Notes under the pieces: generated by a model
Databases searched by the model: none
What the model saw: only the letters and a program-made list of their open reading frames with translations
What the model was told of the DNA's origin: nothing
Position numbers and translations under genes: made by a program
Shown here: piece by piece, positions 45,455 through 53,504 of the stretch
Numbering within the stretch: the stretch's first letter is position 1
Layout: each line of letters starts with the position of its first letter
Assembly (NCBI GenBank): GCA_041391485.1
Contig: JAWKNY010000008.1
Span: forward strand, 60,560 to 124,559
Direction of reading: 5' to 3'
DNA length: 64,000 nt
Origin: JACKAF01 sp041391485
Lineage (GTDB): Bacteria > Bdellovibrionota > FAC87 > UBA2466 > JACKAF01

Positions 45455-46162
45455 ATGCTTCCTACACTATCGAAACTTTCGCTCCACCTGGGTCTAGCTC
45501 TTCTTCTCTTTGCGTGTGCGTCGCCTCCGCCGGAAGTGAACGTGGCGCCCTATGAGGCCGAGATCGAACGGCTCAACCAGGTGGTGAGCGAACAGCAGGA
45601 GCAGATGGATCGCTTATCGGCGTCCGTTGAAGCTTTGCAGGCGCTCTCGACTCCCGCCAAAGCCAAAGCGTCAAAAGCAAAGACAGAAACTTCGTCCCCT
45701 TCAGCTGATAAGACCCCGCCAGCGTTGCCGGCTCCGGTCGCTAGCTCCGAGCAAAAAGCGCCTCGCAAGGATGCGATGGCCGAGCTGTACTTGCGCGGGC
45801 TGCAGTTTTATGAGGCCAAGGAGTACGGGGAGTGCTTGTCGGTGATGGGCCGTTTCCTCAAGCTCGCGCCAACGCATGTTTACGCCGATCGGGCGCAATA
45901 CCTATTGGTGGATTCGTACTATCTGAATGGTGAATATTCCATGGTGCTGCAGGAGTCCAAGGATTTCGAGGCCAAGTACCCTTACAGCTTTCGTCTTCCC
46001 GATGTGCTGTACAAGCGTGGCCTTGCCTACTTAAAGATGGGGCAGAAGGAATACGCTGCGTCACACTTTGATCAGCTCGTGAAGCGCTTTCCCGATACCG
46101 AGCTTGCCGCAGCGTCCAAAGAGCTGCTCGCCGAACCGCCGCCCGAAGCCACTGTTCAGTAG
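45455..46162 (+). CDS. CpoB/YbgF-like TPR lipoprotein
   Basis: Encodes 235 residues: lipoprotein signal (LALLLFACAS), a coiled coil (EIERLNQVVSEQQEQMDRL), a Pro/Lys/Ala linker and three TPR-like repeats (AELYLRGLQFYEAKEYGECL, AQYLLVDSYYLNGEYSMVL, RGLAYLKMGQKEYAASHFDQL). CpoB coordinates peptidoglycan synthesis with outer-membrane constriction; here the Tol-Pal genes are not next to it. The LysM gene follows after 66 bases. Confidence 0.75.
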   Translation: MLPTLSKLSLHLGLALLLFACASPPPEVNVAPYEAEIERLNQVVSEQQEQMDRLSASVEALQALSTPAKAKASKAKTETSSPSADKTPPALPAPVASSEQKAPRKDAMAELYLRGLQFYEAKEYGECLSVMGRFLKLAPTHVYADRAQYLLVDSYYLNGEYSMVLQESKDFEAKYPYSFRLPDVLYKRGLAYLKMGQKEYAASHFDQLVKRFPDTELAAASKELLAEPPPEATVQ

Positions 46163-46192
46163 CGGGGTCTTAGGGTTTTCAGAGGGGCCGCC

Positions 46193-46228
46193 GATAAGAA
46201 AAGTGAAGACTTTTTCATTTTTCTTATC
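46193..46228. promoter_or_regulatory. 10-bp inverted repeat touching the start codon
   Basis: GATAAGAAAA (46193-46202) and TTTTCTTATC (46219-46228) form a perfect inverted repeat with a 16-base loop ending at the base before ATG 46229. No Shine-Dalgarno is present there, so the hairpin may control initiation or be an operator. Confidence 0.4.
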
Positions 46229-47444
46229 ATGAACCGACTCGCTTACATTTTAGTTTTGGGCTGCCTCTGGATGGGGAGCGCCGCCGAGGCGCGCTACAAG
46301 CTCAACCCTTATGCTGCCGAACGCACCATCGCGAGCCTTGGTGTAGGGGAGCCGCTCAAGGATGAAGAGTGGCTCGATATCCTGGGGAGCCGCCAATCGG
46401 AAACCTACGTGGTCCAGGCATCGGATACCCTTTGGGACATTTCCTCCGCCTTATTTCAAAACCCCTACCTCTGGCCGAAGCTGTGGCAGGTAAATAGTTT
46501 CATCACCAACCCGCACATCATTGAGCCGGGACAGGTTTTAAGTTTTTACCGCGAGCAGATCCTTCGCGAAGTCGCCTCTTCCAATGAGATGCAGATCGTG
46601 CGCTTGATCCCACCCGGGTCGGGGGATGAGTCGGCGCTTTTTGTGAACATCGCTATCAAGAATAATTTTAGACCCTCACTGCTGGTGCTAACGGAACAGG
46701 ATGAGGTGTACGGTGAAATCAGTGGCTCGTATTCGGAGCGTACCTGGTTCGTGGAAGGGGACACAATTTACCTCGATATGGATGATCCGCAATCGGTGCG
46801 AATTGGGGATCGCTTTGGTGTCGTTCACGAAAACCGGGATATCCGCGACGGTACCCAGCCTGGAGCGCCGATGCTTGGCACCGTGGTGCGCGTGGTAGGC
46901 GAGGTCGAAGTGGAAGGTTTTGGCGAGTATGTCGTCAAAGCCCGCGTGGTTACTTCACTGGCCCCTATGTCGCGCGAAGATATTCTAATCTCCACCGTCA
47001 AGACCGTAGAGTGGTCGCAAGTCGAGCAGCCACCCGACGACATGGAAGCGCGTGTGGTGATGGGCGAGCAGGACGAAGTTCAGCAATTTGGTCAGGGTGA
47101 ATTCGTACTGCTCAACAAAGGCGAGCAGGACGGGTTTAAGACCGGCTACATGTTCCGCGTCTATCGGGATACCGATCCTCATACCGGCGACAGCGACGAT
47201 GTTGCCGTCGACTTCAAAGGTGAAGTTCAAATCGTTTACGTGGGTTCGGTTTCCAGCGTGGGCTACGTTGTTAGAAACGAAAGAGCCCATCTTCAAGGGT
47301 GATATTCTGCTCCCGTACCAGGCATTCCTCGATCCGCCGCCGACGCCAAAGCGTCGCCTCGACGTCCTAGAGCTGGACGCCGAAACTACCGCTCCCCTCA
47401 GTACATTGACGGACGGAGTACCGGACGAGATCGTCCCTGAATGA
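46229..47444 (+). CDS. LysM-domain exported protein of the dprA locus, one frame break
   Basis: Signal peptide (LAYILVLGCLWMGSAAEA), a LysM domain at about residues 58-105 (YVVQASDTLWDISSALFQN, ITNPHIIEPGQVLSF), and a long strand-rich C-terminal part (RIGDRFGVVHENRDI, VLLNKGEQDGFKTGYMFRVY). An extra A near 47278 breaks the frame between VGYVVRNE and PIFKGDILLPYQ, which continues to TGA 47442-47444. LysM proteins of this kind next to dprA and smg are common in Proteobacteria. It probably binds peptidoglycan. Confidence 0.82.
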
Positions 47445-48276
47445 CGTGGACGGCCTCAGACCTCAAAACCCTAGATTGCCAACAACTCCCACTCCTCAGC
47501 CATCTTCGTAAACCTCCAGAAGTTTTGTTCGCTCGCGGAGAAACCCCGAGTCCGCACGCCCTTTGCATTGGAATAGTCGGTTCCCGAAAGGCGTCGGTGC
47601 GAAGTCTGGCGGTGGCCGCCTATCTCGCGCGCGAATTGGCGCGGGCAGGGGTGTGGGTGGTGAGCGGGCTTGCGTATGGAGTCGATGCCGCCGCTCACCG
47701 GGGAGCCCTGGCCGCAAGGGCAAGACGCTCGCGGTGCTGGGGCACGGTCTTGATAGCCTGTACCCAGCGGCCCACCGGGAACTGGCGCGGGCCATCCTCC
47801 TGGCCGGAGGCGGGCTTCTCAGTCAGTACCCGCCACGCACCCCGGCGCGAAAAGCCCATTTCCCGGAACGCAACCGGACGCTTGCGGGCTTATGCAAAGG
47901 GGTGGTGATAGTGGAAGCCGCCGCTAAAAGTGGATCCTTGATTACGGCTCGGTTTGCCGCGGACGAAGGGCGGGAGGTTTTTGTGGTTCCCGGTCCCTTT
48001 GGTTCCGACTCTTTTGCGGGCAGCCATTCGTGGATTCAGCAAGGGGCGCGTCTCTTGAATTCGCTGGAGGAACTGTTTTCCGAATGGAACTTATCCCCAA
48101 AGGCCCCACTACCGACGTCAGAGTTGGGGGAATATTGCCAACGCTTTCAGCGCTACCAGCTTTCCGATTTTTATCACAAAGGTTATGAACGTCGGCTGCT
48201 TGCTTTGGAGAACGCCCTTCACACCGGCGAGTGTCTCGCTTGGGGAACGCAAAGTTTTCTCTACCTGGGGAGTTAA
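47441..48276 (+). CDS. dprA: DNA processing protein DprA, one frame break
   Basis: DprA binds incoming single-stranded DNA and loads RecA in natural transformation. IGIVGSRKASVRS and SGLAYGVDAAAHRGAL are in the first frame; after a shift near 47715, KTLAVLGHGLDSLYPAAH, FPERNRTLAGL, VVIVEAAAKSGSLITARFA and REVFVVPGPFG complete the Rossmann-like domain. About 278 residues; the small C-terminal winged helix is present only in part, if at all. ATG 47441 overlaps the LysM gene stop. Confidence 0.92.
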
Positions 48277-48287
48277 AAACTTCTGCC

Positions 48288-48393
48288 GCGATAAGCTTGC
48301 CAAATGGATTCAGGTTGCCAATAATTAAATATAGGCGGGGTGATTTGACGCTGCAGGGGGCAGCTTGAATCCATAACCGCTAACTCTTATCGC
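48288..48393. repeat. 106-base nested inverted repeat in the smg leader
   Basis: Outer stem GCGATAAG (48288-48295) with CTTATCGC (48386-48393), 8 bp perfect. Inner stem 48305-48319 with 48359-48373: 15 positions, 13 Watson-Crick and 2 G-U pairs if transcribed as the plus strand, enclosing a 39-base loop. The right outer arm ends 4 bases before the GTG start of smg. No ribosome site is evident there, so the structure may regulate smg. Confidence 0.5.
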
Positions 48394-48397
48394 GCAA

Positions 48398-48856
48398 GTG
48401 CGAGACAAGATACATAACATCCTGAGCCATCTGTGCCAGTCACTCCATCAGGATAAGGATCTCTTTTACGACGCTCAAGAGATCTGGGACGAGCTGGCAG
48501 AGAAAGGTTTTTCGGAAGAAGAGATCGAGTCTACGCTCGCCCACATCGAGCGCATCTCACTCCAAGTTCCGGGTCCTTACTGGAACAGCGAAATCCCAGT
48601 CCATCGAGCTTACACAAGCGCCGAAATGAACAAAGTGACGAAGAAAGCACGCGGCTACCTGTGGACGCTAAAAACCCGCGGCATCATCGATCACGCTTTG
48701 GAAGATGAAATCGTTCACAAGGCGATGAACCTGGAAGAACTTGCGGGCGTTCGGGAAATCAAAACCGTCGCCGCTCTGACCATTTTCGGTTACGAGCACC
48801 GATCGGAAACCAACGCGCCGGCCTCCGCCGCGGCCTTCACCCCGTACGTCAACTAA
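48398..48856 (+). CDS. smg: Smg/DUF494 family protein
   Basis: Encodes 152 residues. The pattern EIWDELAEKGFSEEEIESTLAHIERI, YTSAEMNKVTKKARGYLWTL, GIIDHALEDEIVHKAMNL and EIKTVAALTIFGY is that of DUF494/Smg. The gene commonly follows dprA (smf-smg-topA in gammaproteobacteria), as here, though topA is not next. The molecular function is unknown. GTG 48398 is the first start, directly after the structured leader. Confidence 0.85.
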   Translation: MRDKIHNILSHLCQSLHQDKDLFYDAQEIWDELAEKGFSEEEIESTLAHIERISLQVPGPYWNSEIPVHRAYTSAEMNKVTKKARGYLWTLKTRGIIDHALEDEIVHKAMNLEELAGVREIKTVAALTIFGYEHRSETNAPASAAAFTPYVN

Positions 48857-48921
48857 ATCCACCTTCTTTCTTTTCCTCTAAGCTTGCCATCCTTAAAAGC
48901 CCACGCATAAGATGACAGCCC

Positions 48922-49419
48922 ATGAAAAAGGCTGTATTCGCTTTTATTCTGCTACTTTGCTCTGCCCAAAGCTTCGGCGTGGACCACCTTTATGTAGGGG
49001 GAAGGGCCGGGTTTACCGGTCTGACAAGCACGCTGCGGGCCACGCATGGTAGCTCCGCTGGCTTTGGGGTGGACTTGGGATTTCGTACGAACCCCTTTCT
49101 AGATGTCCTTTTGCAATTCCACCAGAGTCGGCATAACGCAGGGCTTAATATCAGCTCCTTCTTCATGTCGACGGACCTGAATTTGGTCCGCTATGGGAGT
49201 ATGGATTTCTTTTTGAGTATCGGGCCGGGGATCTACTTTTTCACCGTGAACACGACCAGCGAAACCAAGTTTGGCATTCATGGTGGCTTTGGGTTGGATT
49301 ACTGGATAGGGGCTCTAAGAGTCGGAGTTGTAGTGCGGTGGCATGGGGTGCTCAGTACGACGGCGGCAGATAATTTTTTTACGACGATGGCCCGCTTGGG
49401 TTATCGCATCAACTTGTGA
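48922..49419 (+). CDS. small outer-membrane beta-barrel protein
   Basis: Encodes 165 residues: signal peptide (KKAVFAFILLLCSAQSFG) and about eight amphipathic strands (LYVGGRAGFTGL, GVDLGFRTNPFLDVLLQF, FLSIGPGIYFFTV, FGIHGGFGLDYWIGALRVGV, MARLGYRINL), in the style of OmpW/Ail/OmpA-barrel proteins. No specific family can be assigned. It is 7 bases upstream of the biotin carrier gene and may be cotranscribed. Confidence 0.65.
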   Translation: MKKAVFAFILLLCSAQSFGVDHLYVGGRAGFTGLTSTLRATHGSSAGFGVDLGFRTNPFLDVLLQFHQSRHNAGLNISSFFMSTDLNLVRYGSMDFFLSIGPGIYFFTVNTTSETKFGIHGGFGLDYWIGALRVGVVVRWHGVLSTTAADNFFTTMARLGYRINL

Positions 49420-49426
49420 GGAACGT

Positions 49427-49639
49427 ATGGCACAGATCAAAAGCGAAATGGCGGGAACTCTACTCGAATACCGTGTGAAAGTAGGCGACAGCGTAAGCAG
49501 TGGTCAGGAGGTAGCGGTATTGGAATCGATGAAGATGGAAGTTCCGCTCGTTAGTAGCTCCAGCGGAGAAGTCACCAGACTCGTAAAAGAACCCAATGAC
49601 TTTGTAGATGAGGGAGAAGTGGTAATAGAGCTCAAGTAA
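49427..49639 (+). CDS. biotin carboxyl carrier protein (biotinyl-domain)
   Basis: A 70-residue free-standing biotinyl domain with the biotin attachment site ESMKMEV in the middle and the usual hammerhead strands (AGTLLEYRVKVGDSVSSGQ, GEVTRLVKEPNDFVDEGE). ATG 49427 has GAGGAA upstream. It carries carboxybiotin between a biotin carboxylase and the carboxyltransferase at 51348..52868; no biotin carboxylase gene is in the cluster. Confidence 0.92.
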   Translation: MAQIKSEMAGTLLEYRVKVGDSVSSGQEVAVLESMKMEVPLVSSSSGEVTRLVKEPNDFVDEGEVVIELK

Positions 49640-49649
49640 GAGGCCACCG

Positions 49650-50576
49650 GTGGAACTACACTTTACTGATGTCACTCTCCGCGACGGCTTGCAGATGGAA
49701 AGCGCTCCGATTGCGGTGGAGAAAAAACTGGCGCTCTTTGAGAAATTGCGTCGTTGCGGGTACTCCCGCCTAGAGCTGACAAGCTTTGTGCATCCCAAGT
49801 GGATCCCTCAGCTCGCCGACAGCGCCGAGCTATGCGAGGCCATTTTCAAATCAGCTTCGACAAAACCGGGCAAAGACCCTCTTGAACTCATGGCCTTTAT
49901 TCCCAACGAAAAAGGCCTGGAACGCCTCTTGAGCTTCCCCATTCCCTGGGCGAGCGCATTTGTGGCGACAAGCGCCGCTTTCAACCAAAAGAATGTTAAC
50001 AAAACGGTGGACGAAACCCTCGCGGAGTTAGAGGCGCTTGGGAAAAAAGTCGCGGCCGAGAAACGCCGTTGGCGGCTTTACGTGTCTACCGTATTCGGTT
50101 GTCCCTATGAGGGGGCGCACCGCTTGGAGCACACGCTAACGGTCCTAAAGAAGGCAGCAGATTTGGGCCCTGACGAAATCGCTCTCAGCGACACCATAGG
50201 CGTTGCGGTCCCCGAGCAAGTCGAGCGCATATTAAATGCGTTTCTAAAATTTTATCCTGCAGAAAAAACCGCCTTGCACTTGCACGATACCTACGGCCTT
50301 GCGGTGAGCTCGGCCGAAAAGGGTTACGAAATGGGCCTCCGTCGCTTTGACGGATCGACCGGAGGCGTGGGCGGTTGCCCGTATGCCAAAGGGGCGACGG
50401 GCAACGTGGCAATTGAGAGTCTGCTTTATGCCTTTTCGCGGCAGAACCGCATGCATAGTGTTCCGTTCGCGGAGATTTTAGAAACCATCGAGCACATGGC
50501 TACGGATCTGAAGCTGACCGTTCACAGCCGTTTGTACGAGATCGTTAAACGAGGGGGAAAGCTTTATGGGATCTAG
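49650..50576 (+). CDS. hydroxymethylglutaryl-CoA lyase
   Basis: Cleaves HMG-CoA to acetyl-CoA and acetoacetate, the last step of leucine breakdown. TDVTLRDGLQ (Arg/Asp at the metal site), HLHDTYGLAV (His metal ligands) and the signature GVGGCPYAKGATGN with the catalytic Cys are present. 308 residues from GTG 49650. Overlaps the next gene by 11 bases. Confidence 0.93.
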   Translation: MELHFTDVTLRDGLQMESAPIAVEKKLALFEKLRRCGYSRLELTSFVHPKWIPQLADSAELCEAIFKSASTKPGKDPLELMAFIPNEKGLERLLSFPIPWASAFVATSAAFNQKNVNKTVDETLAELEALGKKVAAEKRRWRLYVSTVFGCPYEGAHRLEHTLTVLKKAADLGPDEIALSDTIGVAVPEQVERILNAFLKFYPAEKTALHLHDTYGLAVSSAEKGYEMGLRRFDGSTGGVGGCPYAKGATGNVAIESLLYAFSRQNRMHSVPFAEILETIEHMATDLKLTVHSRLYEIVKRGGKLYGI

Positions 50577-51344
50577 CGTAGAAGTCGTGCGACAAAAGAG
50601 TATTGTCGTCGCTACCTTGAACCGGCCCGACAAGCTGAATGCGCTGAACAAAGAAGCCTACGAGGATTTGGAACGTCTGGTGGATGTACTGGAAACCGAC
50701 GCTTCGGCCCGCGTGCTCATTTTAACCGGGGCGGGTGACAAAGCGTTCTGCGCCGGGGCGGATCTGAAAGAACGCAATGGAATGAATGAGAAAGACATTC
50801 TGGTGCGCTTGGAGTTTGTTCGAAGGCTTTACATGCGGCTGGAAAATCTGCCGATGCCGGTGATCGCTGCCGTCAATGGAATGGCTCTCGGCGGGGAACG
50901 GAACTGGCTCTTGCGTCTGACTTGCGCATTGCCTCGGATCTAGCCGTTTTTGGTTTGCCTGAGGTGGATTTGGCCATCATCCCGGGAACGGGCGGGACAC
51001 AACGCCTACCCCGTCTTGTCGGGCCGGCCAAAGCGCTGGAGATGATCTTGATGGCAAAGCGTATTCAAGCCTATGAAGCTTTGCGCATCGGAATGGTCAA
51101 TCTAGTCGTGCCCGCAAACCGAGTGATGCCCAACGCGCTGGAATGGGCCGAGAAGATGTTGCAGGCGGGACCGATCGCGCTCAAGCAGGCTAAGGCGGCA
51201 GTGAAGCAGGGGATGGAGCAGGATCTGGAAGAGGGACTTCGTACTGAGCTGAAGAGCTACAAAGCTTGTTTGTACTCCAAAGATCGTCTCGAAGGGCTTA
51301 AGGCCTTCAAGGAAAAACGCAAACCGGAATATCGGGGAGAGTAG
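50566..51344 (+). CDS. enoyl-CoA hydratase (probable methylglutaconyl-CoA hydratase), one frame break
   Basis: Crotonase fold: ATLNRPDKLNALN, LTGAGDKAFCAGADLKE (oxyanion hole), AAVNGMALGG, then after loss of one G in the run at about 50893 the frame continues RIASDLAVFGLPEVDLAIIPGTGGTQRLPRLVG, written here in two parts of the same domain, with the catalytic Glu in GLPEVDLAIIPG. About 259 residues. Between HMG-CoA lyase and the carboxyltransferase, it most likely hydrates 3-methylglutaconyl-CoA. Confidence 0.9.
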
Positions 51345-51347
51345 AGG

Positions 51348-52868
51348 ATGGCACACGATTTTGTAGCCGAGAGTAAACGCATTGAGCGTGGGGGTGCTGA
51401 AAAGTACCACGTCAAGAACAAGGCGCAGGGAAAAATGTTTGCGCGCGATCGCATTGCAAAACTTTGCGACGCCGGAAGCTTTGTCGAAGACGGTCTTTAT
51501 GCCAACGCACTGGCGAGCGACCTTCCGGCCGACGGCGTCGTGACTGGCTTAGGAAAGCTGCAAGGGCGTACGGTTGCCATCATGGCAAACGATTCCACGG
51601 TAAAAGCGGGCAGCTGGGGTAAGCGAACCGTCGAAAAGATTTTGCGCATTCAGGAAGTGGCGGAAAAGCTTGAGGTCCCACTTTTCTACTTGGTCGACTC
51701 GGCTGGGGCGCGGCTGACGGACCAGGTGGAAATGTTTCCCGGACGTCGGCACGCGGGTCGCATCTTTTACAACGAGGCACATCTGTCGGGGAGAATCCCT
51801 CAAATTTGTCTTCTTTTTGGGCCCTCCGCTGCGGGCGGCGCTTATATCCCGGCCTTCTGCGACGTTGTGATCATGGTGGAAGGGAACGCGAGCATGTACC
51901 TCGGTTCTCCCCGGATGGTAGAGGCGGTCATCGGGGAAAAGATCTCTTTAGAAGATCTGGGCGGTGCGCGCATGCATTGTTCCAAGAGTGGCTGCGGTGA
52001 CTTTTTGGTAAAGACGGAAGAAGAAGCCATTGCGCTGGCGCAAAAGTACTTTTCCTATTTTCCACAGAACCACCTCTCTAAAACCATCAATGAGCCGAGC
52101 CGTGAGCCAGCTCTGGGGGTGGACAAGCTCAAGGGCCTGATTCCAGAATCTCCGGCGCGTGCCTATGACATTAAAGAAGTCATCCGTACGCTTGTCGATG
52201 CGGATAGCTTCCTAGAGGTCAAAGCACTCTTTGCTCCCGAACTGGTGACGGGTTTTTGCCGGATGGGAGGGCGAGTGGTAGGCATTCTCGCCAACCAAAC
52301 GCGGATGAAGGGCGGGGTGCTTTTTGTTGATTCTGCTGACAAAGCCGCTCGATTCATCCAGCACTGCGACAATTTTAACATCCCGCTGCTCTTTCTCTCC
52401 GATGTCCCCGGTTTTATGGTGGGCTCCAAGGTTGAGCACGAAGGCATTATCCGCTCGGGTGCCAAAATGATTTTTGCGGTTTCACGGGCGTCGGTACCCA
52501 AAATCTGTGTTGTTTTGCGCAAAGCCTACGGCGCGGGATTGTATGCGATGTGTGGCCCGGCCTTCGGGACGGACAGTGTGATTGCTCTACCGTCGGCAAA
52601 CATCGCCGTCATGGGGCCAGAACCGGCGGTGAATGCGGTCTATGCCAATAAAATGGCCGAGATGAGCGCGGAAGAAAAAAAGCAGTTCATGAAGGATCGC
52701 ATCGAGGAATACAACAAAGACATTGATCTCTTGCGACTCGCCGGCGAACTCATCGTGGACAACATTGTGGATTTCGAGGCTTTGCGTGGCGAATTGGTAA
52801 AGCGCTACGCCTACTTGGCGGAGCAGCCCGCTCGTACTCGACGCCTGGATGGCGTCATGCCGATGTGA
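51348..52868 (+). CDS. acyl-CoA carboxylase beta subunit (carboxyltransferase)
   Basis: 506 residues, carboxyltransferase with the two acyl-CoA-binding crotonase-like halves: LVDSAGARLTDQVEMFPGRR, GPSAAGGAYIPAFCD, MYLGSPRMVEAVIGE, and in the second half FLSDVPGFMVGSKVEHEGII and RKAYGAGLYAMCGPAF. Together with the biotin carrier it may be methylcrotonyl-CoA carboxylase, judged by its neighbours, although propionyl-CoA carboxylase cannot be ruled out. ATG 51348 follows the hydratase stop by three bases. Confidence 0.92.
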   Translation: MAHDFVAESKRIERGGAEKYHVKNKAQGKMFARDRIAKLCDAGSFVEDGLYANALASDLPADGVVTGLGKLQGRTVAIMANDSTVKAGSWGKRTVEKILRIQEVAEKLEVPLFYLVDSAGARLTDQVEMFPGRRHAGRIFYNEAHLSGRIPQICLLFGPSAAGGAYIPAFCDVVIMVEGNASMYLGSPRMVEAVIGEKISLEDLGGARMHCSKSGCGDFLVKTEEEAIALAQKYFSYFPQNHLSKTINEPSREPALGVDKLKGLIPESPARAYDIKEVIRTLVDADSFLEVKALFAPELVTGFCRMGGRVVGILANQTRMKGGVLFVDSADKAARFIQHCDNFNIPLLFLSDVPGFMVGSKVEHEGIIRSGAKMIFAVSRASVPKICVVLRKAYGAGLYAMCGPAFGTDSVIALPSANIAVMGPEPAVNAVYANKMAEMSAEEKKQFMKDRIEEYNKDIDLLRLAGELIVDNIVDFEALRGELVKRYAYLAEQPARTRRLDGVMPM

Positions 52869-52877
52869 GGAGTCGGA

Positions 52878-53501
52878 ATGGACGGGTTTACGAAGCTTAG
52901 AGAAAGTGTCTGGACTTGGTCGCGCCTCTCTCCCGAGAAGGGTTACGACTTTAACGGCACGGTGCTCATCGCCAATCAAAACGCAGTTCTTATTGATCCG
53001 GTTCCGATGGAGGAGTCGCAGTGGGAGGCGCTAACGAGCCAGTACACCCCCATCGCCGTACTTTTGACGAATAAGGACCATGAGCGGGCCGCTTTCGAAC
53101 TGGCGGAGCGTGCGAAGGTAGACGTTTGGATCCACGAAGCGGATGCAGACAAGTTGCGCGGCAACCCCCAGCAGCGTTTCAAGAATTATGATCGCCTGCC
53201 TCTGGGGATTGTCCCCATCCATCTTGGGCACCTGAAGTCTCCGGGAGAGTGTGCCTTTTACTGGAAGCCCGAGTCGGGTGATGGGGTTCTCATTCTCGGG
53301 GACGCTTTGATAGGGAACCCTGCGGGAGAACTCAATCTCTTGCCCCCGGAAAAAGTGCCGGAGCGGAAATTGGCGATTGAGGCGCTTTCCGCACTCCAGC
53401 GTTTTGACTTTGAATCGCTACTGGTAGGGGACGGAAAGAGTTTCCCCATCGAAGGTAAAGCCGCACTCGATCGCTACCTCACTCGCATGGCGAGTGCCTA
53501 G
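52878..53501 (+). CDS. metallo-beta-lactamase-fold-like protein with degenerate metal motif
   Basis: 207 residues. The layout (NGTVLIANQNAVLIDPVPM, PIAVLLTNKDHERAAFELAE, HLGHLKSPGECAFYW, VLILGDALIG, LLVGDGKSF) follows the metallo-beta-lactamase fold, but the H-x-H-x-D-H ligands are reduced to N-x-D-H, so metal binding is doubtful. It is 9 bases after the carboxyltransferase gene, likely in the same operon; a non-catalytic or thioesterase-like role is only speculation. Confidence 0.6.
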   Translation: MDGFTKLRESVWTWSRLSPEKGYDFNGTVLIANQNAVLIDPVPMEESQWEALTSQYTPIAVLLTNKDHERAAFELAERAKVDVWIHEADADKLRGNPQQRFKNYDRLPLGIVPIHLGHLKSPGECAFYWKPESGDGVLILGDALIGNPAGELNLLPPEKVPERKLAIEALSALQRFDFESLLVGDGKSFPIEGKAALDRYLTRMASA

Positions 53502-53504
53502 GGT

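Noticed and set aside
47441..48276. Programmed frameshift in dprA
   Set aside because: No slippery heptamer or stimulatory element at the break, and similar breaks occur in many genes; indel is simpler.
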